A stretch of DNA of 64,000 bases from Limnohabitans planktonicus II-D5 (GTDB taxonomy: Bacteria; Pseudomonadota; Gammaproteobacteria; Burkholderiales; Burkholderiaceae_C). The stretch spans positions 62,001-126,000 of the forward strand of contig NZ_LFYT02000002.1 in assembly GCF_001270065.2 (NCBI RefSeq). The letters run 5' to 3'. Shown here one piece after another: positions 61,401 through 64,000 of the stretch. Under the pieces are notes generated by a model that saw only the letters and a list, made by a program, of their open reading frames with translations, made no database searches and was not told the origin of the DNA. The translations under genes were made by a program, and so were the position numbers. Numbering within the stretch: position 1 is the stretch's first letter; the number at the start of each line of letters is the position of its first letter.

Positions 61401-64000
61401 TAGTCAAAGGCACCGGTGACCGAAGCCAAGCCGCCCTCACCAAAGCTCAGCCCTTTCTGGATGTTGCCCTTGGCGTCGGTGAAGCTCACCGATTCGGTCG
61501 GGTTGAAGTCTTTGCTGATGGTCAGCTCGATCTTGTCCACCCCGCTTTGCACCAGGCCGTCGATGTTCAGGTAGCGGGCATTGATGTTGACATCGCCCAT
61601 GGCAAAGACCTTGGCGGACTTGGCCGTTGAGGTGATCGAATCCATCAAGGACTGCAGCCGTGCGTCGCTGGCGTTCAGGCTGAGCGATTTGGGCAGTCCG
61701 GCGTTGTTGAACACGCTCTGTCCAAACACGGCATTGAAATCCACGTACTGGCGCGGATCGCGGCCGGTGTGGTACCAGTCGTCGCTCGAAAGGTTGAAGT
61801 CACCGGTGGCCGCCAGCTCGATGGTGCCTGCACGCAACTCGCCGACCACGTTGATGCTGCCACTCCTATTGGTGAGTTTGAGCAAACCGTCTTCGTTGAC
61901 GATGCGCCCCACCACCTTGATGTCTTGGGGCGCTTTGGGCAGCGTGAAATCCTTGAGCGAGGTGTACCAGCCTGTGGGATAGGCCTCTTGCGTGATGCTG
62001 ATCACGCTGTCGCCCACGGCATCTTCAGGCGTCAGGGCCTTGGCGTTGAAATACACGGCCCCCGGGTTGAGCAGCACACGCTTGCCGTCCACCATTTCGG
62101 TGCCACCGGTCTTCTGAATGCCGATGTCGTTGATCTCCAGACCAAACGGGGTCTTGTTGACCACGGTGATGTTGGCCTCACCATGCGCCACCAGGCGTTT
62201 GGCGTCGATGGCGGTCTTGATGGCCGCTTGCGAAGCGGTGTCCGCCTTGATCGAGATCAGCCCGGCCGAGGCCAGGATGGAAGGCATGCGCAAGGTCAGC
62301 ACGTCAAAGCTGTCGCGTGCCGACACCGCGCCTGTGGCCGCATCGGTTTCGCTCAGGCCGAGCTTGCTCATCTGGTCATTGATGGTGGTCAGCAGCGCCT
62401 GGTAACGGGCAATCGCTTCGGCATTGCCTGCATGGCTTTGCATCCAGCCGAGCACCTTGGCGCGGTCTTCAAACAGCTGGTTGGCCACGTTGCCGTAAAT
62501 CAGCTTGGGCAAGGCCAGGTCTTTGGGCTTGACGATGTAGAAATCGTCGCTCAGCGCCAAGGCAAAGGCTTTGCCCTTGTCACTGCTCAAGACGTCCAGC
62601 TCACGCCAGCCTTCGGATTCGCCATAAGTGGCGATGCGCGGGTCAAAGCTGATGCCTGCGCCCATGCGCTGGTACCAGCGGCCATCCGAAGTGCGCACGG
62701 TGTGGCCTGCAGCCACCGTCAGGGTGGTCTCGTTGCCGGTCAAGGTTTGGGTCGGTGAGATCACTTCCCAACGCTTGGTGTCGGTGTAATCCTCTTTTTC
62801 CAGCACCAGGTTTTCTTCCACGGTGGGGCCACCTGCGGGGATGAAACGGTAGGCCTGGCCGGCCACACCTTTGCCAAACGCCCCTGGCACCACCTCGACG
62901 ATGGCACCGTAGCTGACCGACAAGGCCACGTCTTCCAGGTCCAGCGCAGCGTAGTGGTACTGCTGAGCGATATCGAGCCCCAGCGCCAGTTTTTCAGCGT
63001 CGGTCAGGTCTGTGCCTACACGGTCAGAAGCCAGTTTGGTCTCGTTGTTGACTTCATAAGGCAGCAACTGGACCAGTGTTTTGTAATTGATGCCGGCTTC
63101 CACCGTGACCTGATCGCCCAGGCGCACGGTGTTGTTGCTGTCCACATCTTTGTGGAGCACCGAGTCCAAGGGGAAAACCACCGGGAAAATCAGTGCTTTG
63201 CCTTGTGCGGTGGCCCGCTTGTCCTCGCCCACGCCGGGCTCGGCCAGCATGACCACATTGCCCACGGAACGGATTTTGGCCTTGCCGGTGACATCAATCA
63301 GGTTGTTTTCAATGACTTTCGAGGTGGCAATGGGCACGCCCACACCCCAGGCCAGCATGGTCATGTCTGCCTGCGCGGTGGTGCCCAGCACGTTCGATGC
63401 GCGCGCGCGGTCTTGCCCGGCGTACAGCTGCACCTCGTTGCCCAACAGCTCCGAGCCATTGAGTTGGATGGTGTTGTCCGACTGGAGCGTGGAGGTGGAC
63501 AGCGAAGTGCCCAGGGCATACATGGACACCGACAGCACGTTGGCACCCGCGGTCAGGTCGGCATCGGTGCGAGTGGACAGGTTCAGGTCACCGCTCAAGT
63601 TGCGCAGCTTGGCCGTGCCCACCTTGATGTTCGAGACCATCTCGGAGGTTTGGTTGACGATGGCATTGGACAGGTTCAGCCCGCCAATGGCGTCAATGCG
63701 CACTTTGTCGGTGATGTCGGCCTGGGTGTACGTGGACACCGTGAAATTGCCGGTCTTGCCTGCCGCTGCAGACACCGTCATCTCGGTGCCATCACCGATC
63801 GAGACTTGCGCGCCGTATTTCTGGCCACTCTTGCCGATTTCGGTGGTGATGCCCAGCGAGGTCAAAGCGCCCAGGCCGCCTGCGCCCGATCGCAGCGATT
63901 CACCGCTGGCCGAATACTTGTTCTTGTCGGCCTGGTTGTCGGCCCGGATGGTAATCGTGCCGGCCACGATTTTGCCGTTTTTGCCAATGGCAACATCCGA
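34424..64000 (-). CDS. Giant repeat-rich surface/secreted protein, N-terminus beyond the window
   Basis: A single frame of at least 9,858 codons is open to the right edge, so the true start, any signal sequence and any N-terminal sorting domain are not visible. In protein order: modules with aromatic-rich W/Y motifs and haemagglutinin-like beta-helix repeats (63.9 to about 53.4 kb), a block of about eleven 150-190-residue repeats, interrupted by an Asp-box propeller, down to about 45.9 kb, an alpha/beta region with recurring IPFIxKSL motifs (to about 40.5 kb), an RTX-like Gly-Asp segment, a cadherin-like stretch, a second propeller, a discoidin-like domain, more beta-helix, and a Lys-rich tail ending in GESDPS. 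The layout resembles giant LEPR-XLL-type adhesin-like proteins of aquatic proteobacteria (recalled, not searched). No outer-membrane barrel or catalytic domain is apparent. Probably a calcium-dependent adhesin; function not established. Confidence 0.85.
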   Translation of the reverse strand, partial: SDVAIGKNGKIVAGTITIRADNQADKNKYSASGESLRSGAGGLGALTSLGITTEIGKSGQKYGAQVSIGDGTEMTVSAAAGKTGNFTVSTYTQADITDKVRIDAIGGLNLSNAIVNQTSEMVSNIKVGTAKLRNLSGDLNLSTRTDADLTAGANVLSVSMYALGTSLSTSTLQSDNTIQLNGSELLGNEVQLYAGQDRARASNVLGTTAQADMTMLAWGVGVPIATSKVIENNLIDVTGKAKIRSVGNVVMLAEPGVGEDKRATAQGKALIFPVVFPLDSVLHKDVDSNNTVRLGDQVTVEAGINYKTLVQLLPYEVNNETKLASDRVGTDLTDAEKLALGLDIAQQYHYAALDLEDVALSVSYGAIVEVVPGAFGKGVAGQAYRFIPAGGPTVEENLVLEKEDYTDTKRWEVISPTQTLTGNETTLTVAAGHTVRTSDGRWYQRMGAGISFDPRIATYGESEGWRELDVLSSDKGKAFALALSDDFYIVKPKDLALPKLIYGNVANQLFEDRAKVLGWMQSHAGNAEAIARYQALLTTINDQMSKLGLSETDAATGAVSARDSFDVLTLRMPSILASAGLISIKADTASQAAIKTAIDAKRLVAHGEANITVVNKTPFGLEINDIGIQKTGGTEMVDGKRVLLNPGAVYFNAKALTPEDAVGDSVISITQEAYPTGWYTSLKDFTLPKAPQDIKVVGRIVNEDGLLKLTNRSGSINVVGELRAGTIELAATGDFNLSSDDWYHTGRDPRQYVDFNAVFGQSVFNNAGLPKSLSLNASDARLQSLMDSITSTAKSAKVFAMGDVNINARYLNIDGLVQSGVDKIELTISKDFNPTESVSFTDAKGNIQKGLSFGEGGLASVTGAFDYSSKKISLNPIKPQGGKINLTGTILSTGNGRLRVASGYTSVVIDNQTDFALEVDEIDVSQNRVGVITITDSNTLEQKKYTYQDGQVTQETRKGVLKPANGAGTVSSISYTAVGDPVVQSASDALSYQPALGRYYVWTEGQAKTSTRLQIYKKESFNLFGFDWDGLVPDEKADSTTTRFTDGTPLLESELAVNLSRNDYLFVQYEQKRNAAVDMVKDKSQVRDVSNNKLYLYVGDNAAVNFPLTDFSDKSKWKELETLKGGARMLDSESVTANPFDASKWVYTYQATASSPWKKEDGTVWLAKKALDRFDSTYQNEDITIDGPTTTGGGWLRKKTITTKVTTVTGLKDFYTYSLKADLPVAIETAQGPSDPRISITTVGKMVLKGSVNFGDATPLAQANDDQPEPFTPISLAADAMEMTGNVTFVGALPSIKAKGNITLTVTDPRGRLNVQSTGNITVHEIAGKNKAEIKIGQVVAATFGSDSQVLTAGNITINALHGLNGSTFTSRVFGATVQLDGGAGSIVARVDSAVMGKGGLAARAQGSIRVQETAGDMRLITPDAWKDASVSILSVGNYDVQLEARYGAILDAAYERGTVDPADVAAQMAQAGFSETELAKAGLPTLDRIQELAQYPVSADLMAAIYPHKATSAAATTGPERVNVKGKNITLISQSSEGGIGRSTDRITVINPDQLDKQPAYMLAAISKASPRDIVSVQYQRYEWMGDEGTLDLSTESIFALEGWRLVDASEVAKGDVPVLASTDGVREVRKGQWVENRREVLSLVLQVWDDVNIDASGVVAVNSSGDVVLAAAGDLRVRNDNDLQVSGITSGGRMHLQAAGAITAQGGVGATGLALLRSAGDMWLVAQGTKGELGGGIQSTTGALTINLGDHGQKLPGDDGWNKGVLTVQAAGDVVLAEVSGDLLLSSVQSTLGDVQLTALDGSILASARAEDAGQVHLRGDKVSLTAGTAGDLANPRSLGTLMAALRMDANTLEVTTHTRLSSAIAINDVDDLSLTALKVNSDARILLKASGDLTLDTDLTLASDPDSVLRMASTTGDLHFKRSIRVGEGTLHLQAAGDIVQDTATNIEHHSGNLLVQAGGSFLQAAQASIVLAARANTEKPAGHLRLQVLKDIVLERIDAGDGTVALLAGGSLSEVQDDAADDVLAGQLLVDVGGGVGHMGRRQDKLEIGVDVLALRAGASVSLQASRALALGVVDGTFKSVDDIETTAGGNAVLGGTLSTQTESLAGFTVGSQAHTASAVVRVLVGGLTLAKDVSIYGGNALLSAEDTGAILNVANGVSVRSYGGAMSLSGGGTFTLGEGSTVNSGGGDLVFQARTGDLSMAATAKAFTEGGNILLLSEQGKQGVTLGQVDASLTDGALKIDGSMISVVAGAGGIQSAENFATLASDAWNLTGSAVELSAVTGIGGTSDDTVLRTSLDRISATTENGDIRLVEKDGLVVGSLPPAALNTVSQAGLVSRGVLFEGPRSGLRSGVAGAVSITALLGQIEVQGKPALQGGAGILAGSGGLTLRALDGATGNILINADLRTSGAGVIQLLAGKDMVQAANATLFSAGGAVEVTAGGRIEMGRIVAGPWANSLAERLAGGTPVAAGAISLKADGGAITQAAGLGQAPVIVAGHLTLNAKTGIDALLVAADALDASAGEGDLSFTDVDGWGQAAGLSLGTLQALGGGITVRAEGALRGQAQLKVAEAKALELVSGDDIHLAADSQLIALAGQVGEISLVAGGLIHAVARGFLRSGSTDRERSGAVVVPTENVTAVDAARVSNAFVSGESSRTLTIEGDAVLSGVTENLSSLTLKVSGSLWITGPLPAGLALNLEVGGHLIVDARDANGDPVALDLGSSAFAARVGGDMDLRTRVITTGDAQIRVGGDLRGLAAPRSVWQGADLSRVQSAAAITAQSLMLDVAGDILANPLAGLEGVSFAPRAGLAIAVQTLQVTAGAQVWLDNLSTEALTVTGLVAGGEVGGDVVNGDVVLRSIGSGLTLAGAVTVAGAAGRIELDMAGQGGTLTVQNTLRAQSVVIDASVDVQTSGTGLIEAGALQLQTFLGAQVGNGTVQLLLQGLSDGAAVLSRVSGKVSGDLTLNAKSGDLGLTGLSTGGNARLETQAGQILGQAVGGAADLVASDVQFITVGGGVGAEGDALVLNSVTGTSAVGASVLGGSLLLSAQSSLGLKASGLSVDGDGNGDGDVLLASDRDVLAQRQGDAVATVTAQGGRVSLLAWQGFETLSAQSGGLHLDRVTLDAPSVVNPDGTIELVSGAGSVLMGAAVRLDTAGNMTNMGGTVRVVSGDAITVSSIAAGNASVALIARGGSIIDGDTVDSSQADVQAGQLLLQAAQDIGGAVRSGGMAVSSVAGAIEISVNTLAASSAGSMRLNERNELTLGSVTLSLARAGSAAAASESTLTGLSSTDGGHIEVTTGSADVTGTLTLANVADVATVKTSGAGAVRLSASGADARIVLQGGIVAGRGGITLAATETVDQGAATELDAAGDIVIRAANGLRLVDATGAPAAGTFGRSGATGVLRIEGNQRIAANQHLALRLSGATASQIDRLEVTGTLTMDNGATLDVSLSNDFLPQRLQHFALVQAGDLSGQFTQGTGLFGFGDGSGLLQLTQEGSSLVLDAVQRPLADQLSITAHGQNDMDMLGMFFNADYFGTSRSYDVGMTLQAADFLTVDGRFALRSSLEEVTLANGTAKTQRWLVGGANLMAFVGLNGPYRLDTDHDGNLDEEKINPFAAGFELTGVDIGLALYQEKTPTGSASPRGWLSLNATSQSATEYGVPLMDFQARNMAVAINVGTDGQNVVDHRNALTIETGVQGKSVQIKHLASQGALVRASADFEFQIADFISASGSMGLEKSTRDVVLADGTQVKADMLSLGGQNLNAFVGLNGPKNGQYNASNHPDAMGLALSNVDFALALFSPRAGQTVAAGLQWSALEATAGAVQVVGIPDVTLEARNIALQLNLVSGVADTQDADKKVIDFAGDRKLDVVVGTGRTQAIDLDGRLGQYVRATGDVALRVGDFFDVSGSLGFERRAQAVTLADGSKVDTQLLSIGGTGLNAFVGVGPYRIDLDEDGVVSADEINPDARGLAVSDVAFGLALFKADPVTSSDYKDKSWLALTGSVGRIDMPVGLPDNIDLDIHSLGIDINMAQGFSEAQSASKVINFVRREVTPGVFQGDAVQIATGTGQSLMLTHDGQRGTLVRASGGMDLQVAGFLSASGTMALEKSEVSLTLADGKTVNTRLLTIGGTELNAFVGVNGPYRSDTNQDGTIDLKDDINPQAMGMTVTNAEFGLALAWDKASARNWVALQASADEVALVGVSGITATAQRLDVRINQVFGVSAVDAPTQVLDLKTQALTVATGYDSSIDLTLDGKLGESIRASGDFELAAAGFVSASGSLGLEKSTGSVELADKSTVLVDKLTLGGTGLNLFAGVGGPYWVDSNLDGKIDSLDTPNASAVGFAMEGGEFALAMFSARAGQPARFGGMGWFALEASADTVAFVGSSALKVEVSSLEVQANQVFGVPDGTDSATQVLNLKKSPLTVVTGTGTSRVIDVDSDKGPLLRAAGDVKLQVGDFFYAGGSLGFEKSVRSLRLDDGSVVSHDVLTLGGANLQAFAGLNGGPLIDTNNDNKIDAQDTPGADALGFSLADVDFALMLAAEREMVRETLSRKLDWRDVAVSDTLQVAVANLTAGSTDAALWLSTDGGQNWKASTTAPKGVRFTSVTVSTDGQTIVATVDGGGILRSSDGGATWRTVSAYNDRYTDAALVKDDLIVSADIRSPLRQDAFQVIGSFVAGDTLTLTGLATADVVYKVVSDDLTSDGTSTSKVKGSAAQVLANVTAKLRKALNDAAGSVVTATGSGAVVVLEARSDKPDAGWTSFKAKVTGKGGVDWVHAASALQAQLDMLALSGTYAAGDVITLTGVSTRPVTYTVVANDLTAKGNGTGGLASNAQIQANVANKLRAIFAEPQKWQDQITAKQTQMDALNRQLGALKSLNLFGMNNSVIKELSQLIAQQQLVLDQVKTQAAQLQAAGAVVNLGGDGNVISFTGKVKNNPFRLDVSVVGQGQAEVLRASDRDLMRGMLNGQSAAPGSWKEATMPIDARDLQWQSLAAFDAGGRLLAAASTGIFLGEVGAQGATSWARQNQGLPSGASWVSVDASEALDSVPNELAPETSVKGAVLVAAASGQRLYVADTRQADWGWTAVATPRAWTAVAISDDGSTIAAAANGANGGIWLSNDLGVTWRQINSSSGIDWRSVALNHNGTQLTAAATGRGLFTTPVLTGAQAMPTRLALQATAGAARLVGVPSVTAEVTDASVQINLGDTLSGRVLDFASTPFNVVTGTGSTQALTLKGADHEVIRVWANVQLDIAGSVYVDGAAAFEKRTAEVQLADGAQIEVDQLAVGMSQVNAFFGVGGPYRVDTNNDGKIDTLDTLNADAVGLSLTQADLALGLFSAASGAKDAAGNLLGNARWMALSAQAAAVELVGLPEVTLAATSLNLELNQVYGLADGLVADTHVIDFKALPVSVRVGTEADSFKKLDMDGGQGQLLRASGTVEVQVGDVATFSGTLGFETARRTVSLTGGGTVDTRALVMGGVGVSARLTTGADAAALGFSLSGLDFGLVLAKSNVLNDQRSWLSVQGMAESMAVLGTAAFGVDVSGQNLRLALNLGMGTNALGEANTSTLDWSGDKALTIQYGTKVAGKLDFSGERIEVGGTLSVKVGNELTASGSAVVSRQERDIVVGGKTLRATGFVVGANDLTASVSGISVTGLDLAMALLRPLNAGADDTRSWLAVKAHVDQIALNAEDLGLQAQDLVMEANSLSLEANQVFGSQAGAAARDVLDLGTPEQKIQVLTGKVTNNVADTMTLDFASAGGAFLALAADANISIGASVLLQGTFGLARMGQRNTTLDDGTQRMMEVTALSAKGVTASFGSGIGTDSFAGVALSNADIGLMVLADTAGAGAFVGLKATAAGVSLQGMAGLSLKGGTLSLAVNTGPGSGDLQGRVVDFTQGDLDADGKLNGSTAIRQRGVTVTTLDFQEAEFAAAGTISVELKNSNDDLVPPLISGTGSFALRVRDGSTVIGASGINALVNVGDQKAGIREGALMLVMQNGGFALAVEGNGQVPVPGLSATSVYGDVSMAFNNTGAAINQELKVGGKPLKVNFSAEEAGQNKNLHFSLTNLDVSLGGGLGSALLGVAGQMSQARADLQNGEKLPLIDKSLDDILNLSPLVSMGDYVQQYINGYMDPTWVSDIEGLPAAVYGELGVPTLSGLKAYLDSNWARKAGVSAGLSFSLDQNGLSLGFDGSVKLGTDLLQLDLSAGLAQYGLQFDATADVQAKINAEVDFDLAIDWQDGLSARFDLNKLAFQGSLKADSLVLAARLGPLDVGIGRLGTDEYGNPYEQGSFQFDLGGSLAMHNGKFQLTPGKNELAMSLPIYATLAGVDLAGQTGGPGKVTVTGNPLTGALVFEATGLDKLTNFSKVKIEDVLMAIPNVLDYLQTVDVSQLGLGSLPFIEKSLDQLLDIAGAFETGVVDKIDFNRPMQRWVAAPGQSQLATGTAAITKGSAVLSGVAGQFASSMKGFFVSTGNQVLQVLSVSVDGSSMTLSSDYTSSDAASSYTVHKRIERISTLGEFVSAINKSGVLGDKKASYNADTGHLVIPISAKVKLPEFSTALNLNLAAGSELSLSTDAIASVGVDVGVDFNLVLMTNGNFDIAIDHFVATAGITADVTDLQVLAKLGFVTLQAGGVGSGSQVHLGAKLTATLDRAPNAVGGEFFTRQQLHDTGPKWLNFDVTGDAYARLKGLTVKTGGASINVGAGLELGLYVQNLFDWSQSQLVTASQFDIGNEAQRSQYGISANDVVIVLPDVAAITDLSRLSIQDIVGGLRAVANVVDSAVGSQPFYTQELPLINRSMSDILNFGDQLLARIEKAADTPAAALDEAEKIIEEALGVPAGLFDLSLDVANHRLNVDFTLDLQYSDDFKINLDLATLASLAGIDLPSDFGKLFDASGKAAGVFAVGASLVARVGIALPGSASGTPPVQIIDYDEATNTGTHLDLTASLNAKDLVIKLSAGQIQLGAFNGKVVLDEDGKAETVAPALLRIALDKGQPKVIARGALDIDLPINLLALSQQVPLGSLRIYTDPALGNQGLPTLLAQLAGVATGAPALKMALPDLARAVPSGTSALDVLYDPTLLLNGVDLGLGTVQDFFQNSLTADIPFIGTHLADAGQLIGNLRGGLLQDLRTKLAGPGKPVELVRESLFNTFQSLGILMDYDGQAGLTLDDIDVAFFDASGLRVSTWKPGMVLPKGGVDAIRFDANLGGRILALGVDIPLDLNIPNLSLNVDGGFALSADWQYDFGFGLSASSGFYMVTNSDALDPELSMDIEAYLDGSPTDPNVTSTFEGRGKLMFFEASVKDLYNSTNSPYRASGLNGRLGIDLKGDKANRLTLDRVLSNPLSAVKVDFGVGAHLNLGMALGVTGMPSLNADFRLDWDWRLGERVASKPDISINNIRLDLQSTVMDFLMPIAKQVAQAVEPFRDVVNALTTPITGLDLVLKDDPTLRGVIDMVWKIAMPDKPAINWAFLDAVKFALDMPTMLQTLVGFSAGLPLGSIKGLGTNHVTFEAADALDLNLSHTSPIITAFNAKMTQVSKDSSGGGGSGGRSGLQFMSYMTDISNWAKIFSGGNATLFTYELPYLDFSLYNFDVLLAKPNLALLTAGVIPIPIEFPIYAYGGVRVFADLSFGYDTYGIQRAVATGNVLNVLDGFYINDWSLPVTVNGVSKPGAEKPEMGISIEIGLKAGVGVPGVAVGLGAGLQLRVDADLNDIKVGTVTRDADGQYISVDYKGDGKVRPSEMLAMMMYPGLVPGVPGGVFNLFDIKITPYLNGYVWAKIGFFNVNVQLFSLKLMEINIPAVTVKPVLGSVQEGVLTLNAGIHASDRLYLSTSDDSENFILSGREGSDTVGVEFQGFYQEFKGVKRIVADMGEGNDTLDASRLKSNIVIDAKGGAGDDTILLGAGGGTAIDLEGNNIMRALATGTAKVLLIGGRGRDKLSGGLGDDILFGGAGSNDLDGGGGNDTLYAILGVNKLIGGDGVDTYVFTGGLGVNTLVENGKQASHLDFSGSLSKELQGIVGPLPGVPTVSIPATFTAVRGATTALSFAGTPFTGDDSAPASVSVSAAAGVIQAGSSGGVTVSGAGTGRAVFTGTVANLNSFFKAAGKISYRFEGSDDVQTLKVVIQQGDLSSMAQAQVHAALTSSVSQSWRDLAVSSSVMVAVANVSSGQQSIYLSRDHGDTWLPANAPKGLDYNAVSISPDGQMIAAFSSGGRLAVSRDAGLSWTVSTAPSDNYSEVLVLGDDRVLTADRTDSLRYFYFNNIFSWGWKTDDLPGEMRTLDAQGTSWAKVDGEPNVNWNAMTASADGSRLLAASGASSNRSGAGALYMANVGADGQIVWQDITRGALNNGDWVSVDMDATGTHLVAAARGGQVFVADASVSGWTWQATTIKADWTSVWMSDDGKTLTATANGSGGGGGVWLSRNGGTIWTQVSAPMGSGLDWRMATFDEAAGQVVAMASGRPIYKFLPPAAGAATNIVLPDQIFALASKPTELPLADGTLVDADSSRLTVTLSATSGQMVLSDAALAAIAQNSDLGRVSVIAVAASSPKSPANEKVSGSIDNNTSTKYLNFDGPGSGLIMTLSTPEAVQQMKLTSRTNDLIWQWDPKTYELYGANDELAWGSADWAQVAKGDVNLPDARGSVSTLNFDNATAYKYYKVVFPEVKGSKFGKQYVHISEVALYAPSLAVKQDEGVLTLSGDQKAINSVLTTSGYLQFVAGAHGATGEFTLVADDGVNRSVKVVPILEQEAFAMKASYNAGNFEVFANTGNGLRVSRAALDNITLGNRSDELSVMKFGTESLTVTASGGADQVIVYMGNTQLSAGETRSMALKESTLGSDLLNDTLTLQLKPLSASASQNVIRLGSGQLVSGAEQIFWDETLGTLNIVGDTVRITDMADSRGDVRLGVNTTLKVTANQLSVSGKVYAKDYDFTVKNRLIIDGGLYTYQTGGDSREVRIAGTVYATPPLQAGAFDLSTVQTPGFAIQITPSDPSMPIRLGGAGAGGIVLDPAALSRMNSQSLVLGSDLGSNPVELGGGASAVLVPIPLVVLAQGTGGKVYIYGDVSGTQLEIHGPGNTTVFADGSDVVMSTGMLIDDALSIQGKVSLTAGSSASSGNLEVTGRVNGGLGNQDVLSLKALGGDITLTGRMGDGVGDFAISAGGSLYADGVYDAVSLLGGSGAGATAKVTVAGGQVTNVQLISRGGGYVVGDKLSVARSSLGDLTGLAGGFELSVSALADLEGLRVDGAVNVTFGERLYVEGDVFITASGTVTFSDRVVLRSGGRLFINDAAQVQFLQGVQSDNGTPMVFNGASAKVDFYNGVGVGGSDAAHFEGVNHLAIRSPGAGQTLSGLKVEGDTLTLAPLDGRTVLNLNLSSLEINARALVWPLSGGTQVHTQDLQLSVAQGIGSEAAPLEVDARNISATTPGQSMFLQLAGDARLVRGGLLTQTGTGQVDLSVAGSLSMAPSAGIVTDAGAITVRTGGDMQILRMQTYGGDIHLDAGRAVTVAGNGRQPQIVSSGDLSVTAAAGIGGFMFDRLYVDVKGLTVANGNSGDVIISGKTGLNIVSADSRSQDGWMILMSGYTGEVVGNTPTAEGNRVARISGKTIIARAELGYRDMHNANYREIASPLGKETTANGSILSVFNAQLSKQWSDQVQLVSARDRLTSAPTDLSSPMSWLKGSGQLGAAFSVSVMDDDGAQHTATALLEAALKIRSEVPVEDVFGADMLSSWAQRSFTQREALSKPEHQDPSAKKKANKSATHKLDQADKAQQKPERKVKGKGKVKVKDALNMKTTQTLTPAQQQAVAALDAEQSAMQTPTLLPRNSPALKARPSTEGELAQPAAAASEQGLASGSSQETASLNAASAQGESDPS
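37990..38390 (-). other. Discoidin (F5/8 type C)-like domain of the giant protein
   Basis: SGSIDNNTSTKYLNF, LTSRTNDLIWQWDPKTYELYGAND and YKYYKVVFPEVKG to VHISEVALYAP follow the F5/8 type C pattern (N-terminal Asp-Asn-Thr, Trp core, terminal IxEVxLY). Such domains often bind glycans. Confidence 0.6.
38630..39605 (-). other. Asp-box beta-propeller 2 of the giant protein
   Basis: The opening SWRDLAVSSSVMVAVANVSSG mirrors propeller 1. Asp-box motifs are LSRDHGDTWLP, VSRDAGLSWTV and LSRNGGTIWTQ, closing with GLDWRMATF and ASGRPIYKF. It lacks the internal insert of propeller 1. Confidence 0.75.
40060..40500 (-). other. RTX-like Gly/Asp calcium-binding segment of the giant protein
   Basis: GRDKLSGGLGDDILFGGAG, NDLDGGGGNDTLY and GGDGVDTYVFTGG are nonapeptide-type repeats, preceded by MGEGNDTLDASRL and GGAGDDTILLGAG. 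It is internal, about 1,900 residues before the C-terminus. Confidence 0.75.
45930..53370 (-). repeat. About eleven tandem 150-190-residue repeats in the giant protein
   Basis: Each unit follows one plan: LRASGDVxLxVGDFxxxSGSLGFE, then LADGxxVxxxxLxIGGTxLNAFVGV, often a calcium-type loop, then ALGxxLSDVDFALALF and a SWLALxAxAxxVxLVGV tail. Units centre near 53.2, 52.7, 52.15, 51.6, 51.0, 50.5, 48.1, 47.55, 47.05, 46.5 and 46.1 kb. Acidic loops of the DTNxDGxID or DxDxDGxxD type are seen in six. A propeller splits the block at 48.5-50.35 kb. Confidence 0.85.
48520..50345 (-). other. Asp-box beta-propeller 1 of the giant protein, with an internal insert
   Basis: It opens with LDWRDVAVSD and has Asp-box motifs LSTDGGQNWKA, RSSDGGATWRT and LSNDLGVTWRQ and the close DWRSVALN to GRGLF. 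About 49.2-50.0 kb carries two copies of a 60-residue AGDxxTLTGxxTxxVxYxVVxxDLT module and a Gln-rich coiled coil. Confidence 0.75.
53400..60100 (-). other. Haemagglutinin-like beta-helix region of the giant protein
   Basis: Thousands of bases encode short degenerate strands of the type GDLxLxS, LTAxGGSIxAxA, GGxVxVxAAGDV, LxSATGDLHF and GAIxQxAG. The pattern is that of right-handed parallel beta-helices in filamentous haemagglutinins. Boundaries are approximate. Confidence 0.65.

Overview
The window reads as a chromosome segment of a GC-rich betaproteobacterium, most likely Burkholderiales/Comamonadaceae (a Limnohabitans-like freshwater type). That placement is an inference from codon use, the selO-msrB-yciB-bolA-ppiC neighbourhood and the glnD, purL and map proteins; no rRNA or tRNA gene is present to anchor it.

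Layout. 1-5.4 kb, plus strand: the 3' end of selO, msrB, yciB, bolA, a periplasmic parvulin isomerase, the 23S rRNA hydroxylase gene rlhA and a small lipoprotein. 5.5-14.9 kb, minus strand: purL, a SWIM/SNF2 helicase, a VapBC-type toxin-antitoxin pair and a YedI-family membrane protein. purL carries an in-frame insertion built on a perfect 19-bp inverted repeat. 15.1-16.5 kb: a Phd/ParE-type toxin-antitoxin pair and a DUF4197 exported protein. 16.8-17.1 kb: two adjacent small terminal-inverted-repeat elements. 17.2-20.1 kb, minus strand: a tightly overlapping operon of an FCD GntR regulator, an EctD/PhyH-like dioxygenase and a Rossmann/SAF oxidoreductase. 20.4-23.9 kb: map and glnD. 23.9-27.4 kb: a HutC-type regulator divergent from a flavin monooxygenase, aldo/keto reductase and flavin reductase operon. 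27.6-28.3 kb: a tandem array of paired REP hairpins with an exact 101-bp period. 28.4-33.8 kb, minus strand: a Gfo/Idh/MocA dehydrogenase plus a complete MalFGK-type sugar ABC importer. 34.0-34.4 kb: a related REP array with a 116-bp period.

The rest of the window, 34.4-64.0 kb (46%), is one uninterrupted minus-strand reading frame of at least 9,858 codons that runs off the right edge. It encodes a giant surface or secreted protein. In protein order it shows haemagglutinin-like beta-helix regions, about eleven copies of a roughly 150-190-residue repeat (six with DxDxDG calcium-type loops), two Asp-box beta-propellers (the first inside the repeat block), recurrent IP(F/L)IxKSLxDIL modules, an RTX-like segment, a discoidin-like domain, more beta-helix and a lysine-rich tail.

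The features most worth a second look are this giant protein, the family of GTAG-headed REP/BIME arrays at three loci (with no RAYT transposase gene in the window), the repeat inserted inside purL, and a near-identical promoter/start-codon block at rlhA and map that predicts leaderless mRNAs. All domain and family calls are from reading the translated sequence; no database search was run.
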